Shown: piece after piece, positions 9,246 to 18,398 of the stretch | Numbering within the stretch: the stretch's first letter is position 1 | How the letters are laid out: every line of letters starts with the position of its first letter | Origin: Ampelomyces quisqualis | Lineage: Eukaryota > Ascomycota > Dothideomycetes > Pleosporales > Phaeosphaeriaceae | Assembly (NCBI GenBank): GCA_018398575.1 | Contig: JAGTXZ010000019.1 | Span: forward strand, 620,001 to 684,000 | Length of the DNA stretch: 64,000 bases | Direction: 5' to 3' | Notes under the pieces: model-generated | Databases searched by the model: none | Seen by the model: the letters and a program-made list of their open reading frames with translations, nothing else | What the model was told of the DNA's origin: nothing | Program-made: the position numbers and the translations under genes

Positions 9246-11639
9246 ATGGACGCAGACGCGGCGACCCAGCAGCTTCTCGACGAAACGCGCGCCTCTGCAT
9301 CCAAGGCCTCGCGCCCAAACCCACCGCCGCAGTCGGCTGCCGTCCTCGGCGCCAACCTCCTCAATGCGGCGCGCAAAGACGTGCGCCATGGCAGTAAGCC
9401 AGGCAGTGGCAGACTAACCCGCATCGCATCGTCCACGGAGCCTCGACGGGTGCATCTTGCGAACCCTCGGCGCAACGTATGGGAGCTTCCAGTAAGCCCC
9501 GAAAAGCCGCCATCCACGTCGCAAGGAACGGTGCATCGAGGGGCGCTGAAGAACACCAGGAAGAATGGAGCCGACGCACCACCTGAACGCCATGAGCTGC
9601 CATCCGACTTGCCTCCTCCGCAGCGAGGGGGGCATGGCGACGAGCCTGGGCTCTACGAGAACATCGACATTGACGACCATGATCACGTTCATGACCATGA
9701 AGCTCCCAGGCTGGACGACTCGATCGAGAATCATGTGCCCATCGAAGAATTGACGTCCAAGGGAGCGACTCGGTGTGCAGAAGTCTCGTACCGATCCGAC
9801 AAGCCAGCTGGCCCTCGATACGAGCAATGTCACAATGCCGCAAGGAAGGAAAGCGCTAACTATGGTCCGCGCTGTTCTCGTCACCTGCAACATCCCGGAA
9901 CCGTCCGCTGTGGGCATATGGTGGATCAGGACGGACAAGAAATGCAGTGTCTCGTCCCTGGTCTCAAAGGATCGAATAGGTGTCTTAGACACGCGAAGCT
10001 TCAAGACCCCACACACAACGCTGCCCGGAAACGCAAGTTGGCGGAAGAGCAAGACGTGGAAAGTAGGCCGTCCAAATCTCCAGAATTACAAAAGCATACA
10101 GGAGAACGTCAACAATCCCGCGAAACTTTGACCAAGTTTCATCGTCAAGTTCGAGCTCCCGCGCGTAAAAATAAGAGCACGAAGCACGGGCAACCTGGCT
10201 CAAAGACCACGGCGTCAGACTTTCCAGCCCAAGAATATGTTGCTGAATCCGTCGAGGCAGCAGCATCTCCCACGAGCATCAGACGCACGAGATCTAAGCC
10301 TCAAAGCAGCAACGTTAGCACATCACGTTTGCGTCGCGGTACACTGCCAAAGCATAGCAATCCCACCAAAGCCACGCAAACCTCGAAAGCCTCGCATTTG
10401 GACGCTGAACACTCGTCTGACGATGGCCAAGGCGAGTGTTCACAGGACCACGAGGACAAAGAAAAAGATGGCAGTGACGGGACAGAGCTGCTTCAGGAGG
10501 AAGCCTCTGCAGATGACGTGTATATTCCAAAGCCTCTCAGACGTGTCTTTGAGTTCCTCGGCCTCGAGAAGCGGCCGGGGACTTGTCAGACTGAACGCTG
10601 TCGAGACATCAAAAGCACCTGCGAAAAAACGACATCACTTTTTCGAAAGCAAAAGCTGTCCTTGAAGGAAGTCAACCAGAAAACGGAAACGGTCCAAGCA
10701 ATGCTGCGTACAGTCGGTGCAGTTCAGAAGGACGACCATGGCGCTGTCAAAGCTGACATGTACGCCTATGTGTTTCGCTCTCTGTCCAAACTCTTGGTCT
10801 CTCTGTATGAGTATTTTGCGAACGCGGACGATAACTTCACGGAGTCCCTCAGGCATATGCGCATCCTATTTCCATTCGTGCACGACATTGTCGCGCTCAA
10901 AGACTTGTTATCGAGCTGGAATGTCACCGTACCACAGCGCTACCGTGGCGACAGGCTCATCGCAGACGTGAACGCACTTCTTATAGCCCCACTACGAGAC
11001 CTCGAGACGTTGCTCAACAAACGATTGAGCCAGCTCGAACGGAGTGAGCGGGATATTGAAAAACTAGCGGCCCTTGAGCAACAGATCGAAGAAGAGGATA
11101 CGGAGGCGGCTCGGAGACATGAAGCCGTGCAAGCGAAAATCAAGCGGCGGGATCGCTGGCTAGATTTGCATGTTGCCCGAATGCTGTGCGAACCGAGTAT
11201 TAGTCGACGATTGCCTTATTTGAAGTTTAACGAACCCGAGAATCTCGAGGAAAAGGACGCAAATGGCGTCGTATTTGAGCGAGTGCCCATCTTCAAAGAT
11301 CGCAACAGTACCCCGTCCCGGTGGCCTCGCTCTACGATGACGGCACGACGATCATGGTCGGATAAGCAGGTAGAGACGTTGATCGACAGCCTGAAGAAAT
11401 TCGCAGGTAGATTTACCCGTCTTTACATGTACACACAATCGTTGACACATCAAGCAGGACCCTATGTTTTCCACAATGTCTTCCGTTCCTATTGTCGACC
11501 AGGAGGTCCGCTACGCGACTTCAACGTCACCGACATCACTGACAAGGCTGCATGGATCCGATCTAGCTATATGCAGCTCCATCAGGAAAGGGATTGGGAG
11601 GTACCTGAGTGGGTGAGGCAGATTCCTGTATTACCTTGA
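9246..11639 (+). CDS. Conserved hypothetical protein with C3H-type putative zinc motif and coiled coil
   Basis: Single long frame; the first in-frame ATG is at 9246 (797 residues). A short upstream exon cannot be excluded because a CCACAG acceptor-like site lies just before it. Residues 175-249 carry two blocks of cysteines ending in C-S-R-H and C-L-R-H, resembling the C3H-type potential DNA-binding zinc motif seen in KANSL2/INO80-subunit proteins. The middle is Ser/Lys/Glu-rich and disordered. Residues about 590-640 are strongly charged and heptad-like. The C-terminal 100 residues (W-S-D-K-Q-V near 701, then Y-C-R-P-G-G-P-L-R-D-F-N) look folded and conserved. A nuclear chromatin-associated role is plausible from the zinc motif but is inference only. 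Confidence 0.7.
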   Translation: MDADAATQQLLDETRASASKASRPNPPPQSAAVLGANLLNAARKDVRHGSKPGSGRLTRIASSTEPRRVHLANPRRNVWELPVSPEKPPSTSQGTVHRGALKNTRKNGADAPPERHELPSDLPPPQRGGHGDEPGLYENIDIDDHDHVHDHEAPRLDDSIENHVPIEELTSKGATRCAEVSYRSDKPAGPRYEQCHNAARKESANYGPRCSRHLQHPGTVRCGHMVDQDGQEMQCLVPGLKGSNRCLRHAKLQDPTHNAARKRKLAEEQDVESRPSKSPELQKHTGERQQSRETLTKFHRQVRAPARKNKSTKHGQPGSKTTASDFPAQEYVAESVEAAASPTSIRRTRSKPQSSNVSTSRLRRGTLPKHSNPTKATQTSKASHLDAEHSSDDGQGECSQDHEDKEKDGSDGTELLQEEASADDVYIPKPLRRVFEFLGLEKRPGTCQTERCRDIKSTCEKTTSLFRKQKLSLKEVNQKTETVQAMLRTVGAVQKDDHGAVKADMYAYVFRSLSKLLVSLYEYFANADDNFTESLRHMRILFPFVHDIVALKDLLSSWNVTVPQRYRGDRLIADVNALLIAPLRDLETLLNKRLSQLERSERDIEKLAALEQQIEEEDTEAARRHEAVQAKIKRRDRWLDLHVARMLCEPSISRRLPYLKFNEPENLEEKDANGVVFERVPIFKDRNSTPSRWPRSTMTARRSWSDKQVETLIDSLKKFAGRFTRLYMYTQSLTHQAGPYVFHNVFRSYCRPGGPLRDFNVTDITDKAAWIRSSYMQLHQERDWEVPEWVRQIPVLP

Positions 11640-12127
11640 CATGGTCGTGGTGTTTGATCACCTTTGTGGTAACGTGGTATTCTGGTTTGCTAAATATGGC
11701 CCTAAGCCTCTGGACTACTCCGCCATGCACCGTTACAATTCGACTCAGCAACAATTCCCATCGCATTATGTCCGCAGTCTGGTGACTTTACCGTCTTATT
11801 TGTTGTGCTTTTACAATGTACGGGTGGAGCAACATTTTCATGGTGTACTATGGTAGCGAACTACTAGCGCGTTGAGTGAAAGCTTTCACAATAGTAGCAC
11901 GACGCGGCCTAGGATCACCACGACGACCATGGTAGCGCGGAATAGAATCACGCAACGCGCCTCCACGGCTGTGTATAAAGGCCTCACACGCACTGAAGTG
12001 CTCATTGCCTTGCGCCAACCATTACCTTCCTCACGGTTCTACAACCCTTCACGTGCGCACCCACAACGCTTCAACCGACCGCTGGCAAAGATATCTCCGA
12101 CTTGGTACCATACCCATCCAAGCCGTC
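11640..12127. other. Intergenic
   Basis: Spacer between two plus-strand genes. It contains a TATA-like site (see 11974) and no further gene. Confidence 0.5.
11974..11979 (+). promoter_or_regulatory. TATA-box-like element
   Basis: TATAAA followed by GG, about 150 bp upstream of the ATG at 12128, which is a reasonable spacing for a fungal promoter with a short leader. Confidence 0.4.
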
Positions 12128-13135
12128 ATGTCGTTCCACAACCGATATGCCGCCCTCGACAGCAGCCCATTGAAGGCGCTCTCCCAGCTTCGTAGCCTGC
12201 CTACCAAGGGCGACAAGAATGTTCTGATCGAGCGCTTGATGTCACAAGACGGGGAGACGTGTGATCAACCTGCCTCTGACAAACGAGGAGCGAAATCGGT
12301 CGTCCATGTTCATGATGGTCACGAAGCCGAGTCTGGTTGGGAGGTTGTTGGCGCTGCTAAGAAGAAGAATGTGCTGCATGTCTCGCCGGAAGCTCTGTTG
12401 CTGTCACAGTCTGATGAGAATCATCTTGAGGAGGAGGGTAGTGTAGGTCCCGAGGCGGCGCCAACACCTCAGTCGGACCAGGCGAATGGTAGGGTTGACA
12501 CCAGCGCGTCAGCCGGCCATGAAGAGCTTTCATCCGAATCACCAAACGCTGTACAAGACGACGACAAGCCCAAGAAGAAACGCCGCCGCGGCAAGAAGGG
12601 TGGCAAGAAGATCAAGAACAAATCCAAGCACTCAGATGAGGACGAAGCACCTAGTGCAACCGAGCCGGAGACTACGTCTACACATGCTAAACCCGAATTC
12701 TTATCCTCTTGGCTGGCAGAGGATAGCGGAGACTCCGATAGCTCGACAGGCGCAGACAAGATCGAAAAGCCATCAGCATCATTCGACAGCAACAATGGCA
12801 ATACCGGTAACCCCACACATGTCAAGAACATCGGTCCAAACCTCGCGCTTGCGCCTGACGACACAACCTCCCAACACCGAGACGATCATCTGTCGCGCGC
12901 CACGACCCTCGTTTCCGACAACCATTCTGCAGACTCCACCGCCGATACTACCGCCCTCGCGGGGAAGAAGTCCCGCAAGCGCGGCAATAAGCGCGCGAAC
13001 AAGGTGCAGAAGAAGCGCATTACTCAGCAGGATCGAGGCGCGAAGTGGGAGTACTGGCATGTGATTGTGGTAGGGCTGATGATTGGGGTATTTGGTCATG
13101 GATTGTTCCGCCTACTGAAGAGCATTGCGGCGTAG
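12128..13135 (+). CDS. SAP-like motif protein with C-terminal membrane anchor
   Basis: 335 residues from the ATG that opens M-S-F-H-N-R-Y; the frame extends upstream but that part has no conserved look. Residues about 10-40 (L-K-A-L-S-Q-L-R-S-L-P-T-K-G-D-K-N-V-L-I) match a SAP-like helix-turn-helix motif, usually used for nucleic acid binding. The middle is acidic and Ser-rich, with a strong basic cluster near 148-165 (K-K-K-R-R-R-G-K-K-G-G-K-K) that could act as a nuclear localisation signal. A second Lys/Arg-rich stretch precedes a single hydrophobic segment (about residues 311-330) six residues from the end. This layout suggests a tail-anchored protein of the nuclear envelope or ER; function unknown. 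Confidence 0.7.
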   Translation: MSFHNRYAALDSSPLKALSQLRSLPTKGDKNVLIERLMSQDGETCDQPASDKRGAKSVVHVHDGHEAESGWEVVGAAKKKNVLHVSPEALLLSQSDENHLEEEGSVGPEAAPTPQSDQANGRVDTSASAGHEELSSESPNAVQDDDKPKKKRRRGKKGGKKIKNKSKHSDEDEAPSATEPETTSTHAKPEFLSSWLAEDSGDSDSSTGADKIEKPSASFDSNNGNTGNPTHVKNIGPNLALAPDDTTSQHRDDHLSRATTLVSDNHSADSTADTTALAGKKSRKRGNKRANKVQKKRITQQDRGAKWEYWHVIVVGLMIGVFGHGLFRLLKSIAA

Positions 13136-13628
13136 AAGCGTACGAGGCATGTTGGGCTGAGGGTGATGGATTCTGGGCGTTCGAGACAAGTATGAGACTG
13201 CTCGGCGTACGACGCATGTTGGTGGAGCAGATGGTACATGGTCGTAATCATGCAATAATCTACACTTGCTTACCTTGGTGGTGATAGGATGGACGTCTCG
13301 AAAAGTCGAGGCTGTCCGCGGCGGTGCCTGAAGTCGGCGCAGTCGCAACGTCGAGACAAGTCGGCCGCATGAAGATGGGACAGTGGGCCTGGCTGGCGGT
13401 TCTACTAAGATTCGTACGCGAATCGAGTTTAGATCTGGCTTCCTAATCTCAAATCGTAGCTTCTTCATCAAGACAAATGGTTCCTGCGTGTGGTGACGCT
13501 GTTACTTGAGTTCATCATCCATCGGAAGCAGCCCCGACAACTACCTCGCGCACGCCAAGGGTTTAAGTGTATGCGAAAGAATTGAAAGTCGATCAATTAC
13601 GGAGTTTTCGGTTGCGTCCATTGTATTC
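13136..13628. other. Intergenic
   Basis: No gene is visible. The missing N-terminal FAD-binding part of the adjacent GMC relic should lie here, but no recognisable dinucleotide-binding motif remains. Confidence 0.5.
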
Positions 13629-15747
13629 TGTGACATCAGCGAGATGTTAAGGTGTCAACTGAACCTGCTGGAGAACTGGGGCTTCATCGCAGACCCCCAA
13701 GACGGTCTGGGAGGTCGCAAACTGCACTATGGCCGTGGCGAAACACTGGACGCGAGGTGAAGCTTCTAACACACCTGCACGTACCTAAGGAGACTGACTT
13801 GGTGTAACAAGCTCGGCTGCGAATCCTATGATATACAATAGAGGTACATATGGATCCCAGCAAGCATGGGTAAGTGATCTTGCGTGCAGTAACTTGACAC
13901 TTGGAGCGTTCATACACCCAAGGTTGTATTATTGCGTTCAGCAGAGTGTCTTCAGGAGCACTTGCAATTCCAACTCCCAGCAACGGAGTTTTCGTGAATA
14001 GAGCTGATTTGTGATCGACAGGCAGATCTTGTGAGAGATGATGCCTGGACCTTTGACAACTTCCTTCCTTACGTCTCTCGCGGCATAACGTATTGGCCTG
14101 GGAATTCGTCGCTGCGTGCCGCAAACGCAAGTGTACCTCTGCCAGCGAGTGATCTGGCTTTCAACAGGACAGGGTCGCTCCACGTATCACATCCCAACTT
14201 TGCTCAGTTTTTCGCCAGTTACGTTGACTTGGCCATGGAGGAGTCCGGTATACCATTTCAACGAGATTTCGCAAGCGGTCATCTTCTAGGCAGGCTGGAT
14301 GCTCCCCTGACCATCGAATACCTACAGTAAGAGCGCAGCTCATCTCAAAGCTCGTATCTAAGAGCTGCACTCCAGACTGGTAGGACCAACCTGCAGATTT
14401 ACCCCAACATGCTTGCAAAGAGGCTTCAACAAAACCCCGAACGCCATGGGTGTGGGGGTAAGTGACAAAGTATGTGATCGTCACAAATGCTACATCTCGT
14501 CATAGACACTGCAGCTTCTAGATGCGTGGAGCTGTTTCTGTTCTTTCTACGTGCACATAACTACACCTGTCTTTCACGTGGAGCTCAGCTAAAGGCTTAC
14601 TACGCATCAGGTCGAAGCCACTCCTTATGGAAACACAAATTCATTTGTGCTCAATAATACTAAAGAGGTGATCCTATCGGCCGGAGCGTTCCAGTCGCCT
14701 CAACTTTTGATGGTATCGGGAGTAGGGCCTCGCGATCAGTTGGAAGCACTCAACATTACCGTCGTAGCAGACCGTCCTGATGTAGGTGAGTAGATTATCC
14801 TGCGCGGGGCAAAATGTGTGAGGAGTGGCAATGTGCTAATGGTCGTGCAGGCACTAATAAGGAAGATGATTTAGATTTCTCGTCAGTCTTCGAGGTCACG
14901 ATAGGTACGGAATGGTGTTGGCGTCATCTCTGATCCGACTACCAGCGGCCCGCTCGCTGACGAGTATCGCATCAACTGGACTGGTCCATGGCTGGTTTGT
15001 TTTATATTGGATGGGAGAAGCTTCCAGACATGTACCGTACTAATCTCCACACTGCAGCACTCGCAGCACTAGCACGATTCCCCCATGATTGACCAGAGGT
15101 AGGCAAACCAGCAATGGCCCTTGACACTCGCATCGCAGGTGAAGGCGCTAAATTGTGCGATAGATCGAGTATATAATCACAGCTCCTTCCCTCTCCGGAA
15201 GTGATCTGAGCAAACGCTATGGCACCATCGTTACGGTGCCTGTAATTCAACTGTCGCGAGGATACGTCAACAGCACATCCACTTCAACGCGAGACCTCCC
15301 TCCTGTCCATACAAACCACCTCTCTTACCCTACCGACAGAGAACTTGCCTTCAAGCGCTCGAGATCTTCCCTCCACACAAACGCTATGCGATCAATCGTC
15401 ATCGAGGAATCTATGCCTGGTGCTAACGTCACCAGCGATGAAGCTATTCTGGAGTACATCATGGCGTCTACCTACCAGAACTGGCATGCGTGTTGCACGT
15501 GCAGAATGTGTCGCATTGATGGCCCAATGGCAGTGGTTGACACGCATGCAAAGGTCGTCGGCGTCGAGGGTCGAAGAGCAGTCGATGCATCGTCGTTTGC
15601 ATTGCTACTACCCGGTCATGCGCAAAGTACTGTTTGTAAGTATTTCAAAGCCTTGACAATGTCATGTCCTTGCTACATTATACGTACTACTAACGTCTAG
15701 CTGTCTTAGCAGAGAAAATAGCTGCACTAGTGTTAGACGGCATCTAG
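13629..15747 (+). pseudogene. Decayed GMC oxidoreductase gene
   Basis: Relic of a glucose-methanol-choline family flavoprotein. Fragments follow the family in order: R-K-L-H-Y-G-R-G-E-T-L, S-S-A-A-N-P-M-I-Y-N-R-G-T-Y-G-S, the D-D-A-W-T-F-D-N-F-L-P-Y block, [18 protein letters not shown] near 14690, and the C-terminal domain with N-W-H-A-C-C-T-C-R-M and V-D-A-S-S-F-A-L-L-L-P-G-H near 15480-15620, ending in A-E-K-I-A-A-L-V-L-D-G-I at 15747. At least five former introns still have GT/AG ends (for example 13869-14021 and one after 14456). Breaks: the N-terminal FAD motif is absent, TAA at 14328-14330 interrupts conserved sequence, there are frameshifts near 14425 and 15000, and TGA at 15090-15092 replaces a tryptophan codon. 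The two glycines expected after E-T-L are also lost. It is not expected to make an enzyme. Confidence 0.85.
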
Positions 15748-16394
15748 CTAAGAACATTGTCTTACGACTGGTAGTAGTGTCGCTAGGCGAATTACTAGAA
15801 TTGGTACAGCTAAGAGCAGAGCTGCTGCTAATTAATTGATAAGATTTATCACTTTCAGTAGGAGGTTTCGCACTCATAAAGCTCTACAAGCAGGGCAACA
15901 ATAAGCTACTAAGCCATACGCTGAGTGGTGTCTGTGAACGAAGCCGGCAGTAGCCTTATGATTGAGGCCGGTGAAGTTGACGCAAGGAGGTCGAAAGAGT
16001 ACCTTAGGGAGGATGCGCTCGTTGCAGCGGTGATAAAGGGCTGAACTCGAAGAGAAGTGAAGGTATCTTTACTGATATTTGAAAATATAGAGATAGAAAG
16101 TAACAAGGGTCTACTCGGAATAGTGCAGAGCGTGTTGAGAAAGAGGAGGAAGAGACTCGGCATGAAGTGACTCCGCAATGAAGTGGCTCAACGTTGAGGT
16201 GACTACATGTCATAGAAAGCGAGGTTTCTCTCAAACATTCCCGCTTTGCACAACAGTATGCAAGGTATCCTAAAGCAGATCTGCGAGAGCTTAATCTTGA
16301 ACTCCTCTCCCAGTTCGTGTGTAAACGCTCTACTGTCACGGGCGCTATTGATATTCTGCCTGCGCTCCCGATGACATTAGCGCTTGAGGCGGAA
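15748..16394. other. Unassigned stretch, possibly degraded element
   Basis: No intact gene. A plus-strand reading near 16050-16150 gives a short Lys/Arg-rich stretch (V-L-R-K-R-R-K-R-L) that faintly recalls the C-terminal tail of some fungal DNA transposases. This is far too weak for an assignment. Confidence 0.3.
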
Positions 16395-17480
16395 TCAATC
16401 CGAGTCGTATTCCACCAAGGTAGATGGTACTGCATCCTTCTTCGATACGTGTCCAGTTGTATGGTCATGTGACTCAGGGATGGAGCCGGTTGTGGTTGCG
16501 ATATTTTTCGCATCATTTGGAATGTGGGGACGCTTTCTCTTCAATAGACCGAATGTGGGCTTTGGCGTTGGACGGCCCTCAGATTTCAGAAAGGGATCGA
16601 CTGTAGCTTTAGTGTTATCAACTAAGGCTTGCTGTAGCACCTGTCGGCTTCTTTCTGCCTTAACCTCAGCTTTCAATTTCTTGGGCCCTTGGCTCGACTC
16701 GACGCATTCATCAAAGGTGGCGTATTGGAAAATTGGTTTCCAAGATGTGCTGTCCAAAAGCTCATCGTTTTGGATGACAGCGCCGAAGTCAGTCATGCCT
16801 GCGCGCCTTCTGTCTGCCTCTGTTTCATCAACGATGTCGAAATCGAGGCTGAACTTTTGTCGAATCGCTTCTTTTTGCTGCTCGTCCTTCTCCAAAACCT
16901 TCCTCTTGTCTCTAAAGCCCTTGCGTAGACGCGCATTAACATCGTACGGATCTCTCCAGACCTCGCTCTTGTCGTAGAGGTATTCAATTCTCTCCTTGTT
17001 TTTCTTCTCGGTACCCTTTTCCTCTATCTTGCCCTCCAGGCTTGCAAATGCATCATTGCGCCGCCTTTCGCGCTCTTCCTCTGTCAAAGCTTTAAGGTCG
17101 CCCTCAGCTGTCGCGTCCTGGTTTCCGGGCCCATAGTCCCGTCTTCGTGCACCCTCGACGACTATATATTCGGCTTTCTTCGGGTCTGTCCGAATCTCCC
17201 ACCAACCACCACACGCACTGTGCTTCATGCGGAAGCTCCAAATGGGGGTGCTGTGGTAGTTACCCACCTTCTTTTTCTCAGCATTGAAGCGCACGCCCTG
17301 CCCGACAATAGCTGGAGGAGCGCATTTGTCGCACCATACGGCAAAAGGGAGCTCAAAGCGCACGGTCAAGATACCTTGAGAGATCTTGTTTGCGCGTTTC
17401 CCAAGTGGATGCGACGCATTGAAGGTGGGTGGATTGGAGGCATCTGGCGGGTAATACCGCCCCATGTTGAAACCCTGCAT
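16395..17480 (-). CDS. saf4: CCDC130/Saf4-type pre-mRNA splicing factor (CWC16 family)
   Basis: Single-exon gene, 361 residues. The N terminus M-Q-G-F-N-M-G-R-Y-Y-P-P-D and the segment G-I-L-T-V-R-F-E-L-P-F-A-V-W-C-D-K-C are diagnostic of the CCDC130 (YJU2B) branch of the CWC16 family. Putative zinc ligands are C50 and C53, with H87 and C90 in M-K-H-S-A-C-G-G-W. G-Q-G-V-R-F-N-A-E-K-K-K-V-G-N-Y also matches. The rest is a charged, helical region ending in a low-complexity tail with a basic cluster (L-L-K-R-K-R-P). The known role of the family is in or around the catalytic spliceosome. It is minus-strand with its 3' end facing the GMC relic. Confidence 0.92.
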   Translation of the reverse strand: MQGFNMGRYYPPDASNPPTFNASHPLGKRANKISQGILTVRFELPFAVWCDKCAPPAIVGQGVRFNAEKKKVGNYHSTPIWSFRMKHSACGGWWEIRTDPKKAEYIVVEGARRRDYGPGNQDATAEGDLKALTEEERERRRNDAFASLEGKIEEKGTEKKNKERIEYLYDKSEVWRDPYDVNARLRKGFRDKRKVLEKDEQQKEAIRQKFSLDFDIVDETEADRRRAGMTDFGAVIQNDELLDSTSWKPIFQYATFDECVESSQGPKKLKAEVKAERSRQVLQQALVDNTKATVDPFLKSEGRPTPKPTFGLLKRKRPHIPNDAKNIATTTGSIPESHDHTTGHVSKKDAVPSTLVEYDSD

Positions 17481-18398
17481 GGTGGGCTAGCTGGTGGCAG
17501 AATGGAGCACAACGTGCGTCGAGTCAAGCTTGTCTGGTCAGGATGAAAGACGTAAAAGCCACTACGCTTCCGACTGGTCGCGTGCATGGGCGATTACGTA
17601 AGCCGACTTTGAAAATCACCTGAAATCGAGCCGTCCCTTATCGTGATTCATCAAAACTCAGAGATAAGGATTTCGAACACCAGAGCCTGAGTCGACAACA
17701 AGAACCCCAATTAGAATTAAAAAAATACTGATTGTAAGCGCAAGCTCAGATCTACTTTTCTAGGTCACTTAATTCATTTATAGACGCACTGTTGTTGTGG
17801 TACAGTCGTGCTCAGCTCCTTTGGATGGTCGCTTATTTCTCACTTGTTATGAAACTTGAGAGCCGTCCCACATGTAGTCGTCCGTTGTGCTTCAGCCAGC
17901 CAGACGCTCTACTTGAGCTTACCTCTACCTAGGTGCTATCGCGTTGTGACCCGTGAGTCTTTACTGTAGCTGCAGTACTTGTGACGTCACGCCTGTGGCG
18001 AGTCCTGGAGCAAAGGTACGAAGTAGAGGAATCGGGGGTTGAAACATAATCCCTGGAATGCGACCACGCTACGACGCCTCGAACCTACCGTATCTAGTAT
18101 TGTTTAAAGATGGCGTGGATTACGGCACTAACAAGCTTGTCTCCATACTGCCTCGGCGTTTGTACCCGAGACTAAGCTAGGCGACTACGGTGAGACATAG
18201 ACTCGATGTAATTATGTTGGTATATGAGTCGATCATGAATCATAATTGGATATCTCATGGTTTGAAATATATCATTGCAAATCTATAGCTGACACTTTTG
18301 TTGGACAGCCTCTAACCCTTCGCCAACCTTTCATCATGCATGGACCATTCACAACCCGTCTCAAGATAACATTTTCACTCCAAATCGCTCTTCACAAC
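17481..18398. other. Intergenic
   Basis: 918 bp between the start of saf4 and the stop of sup35, both on the minus strand. It must hold the saf4 promoter and the sup35 3' end. No tRNA or other gene was found. Confidence 0.5.

Noticed and set aside
14327..14375. Possible intron in the GMC relic that would remove the TAA at 14328
   Set aside because: It has GTAAGA and CCAG ends, but it would delete the conserved R-S-S-S-Q-S-S-Y-L-R-A-A-L segment and leave the frame wrong, so the stop is treated as a lesion.
15748..16394. Possible DNA-transposon remnant next to the GMC relic
   Set aside because: Only a short Lys/Arg-rich stretch recalls transposase tails; no inverted repeats, target duplication or catalytic residues could be seen.
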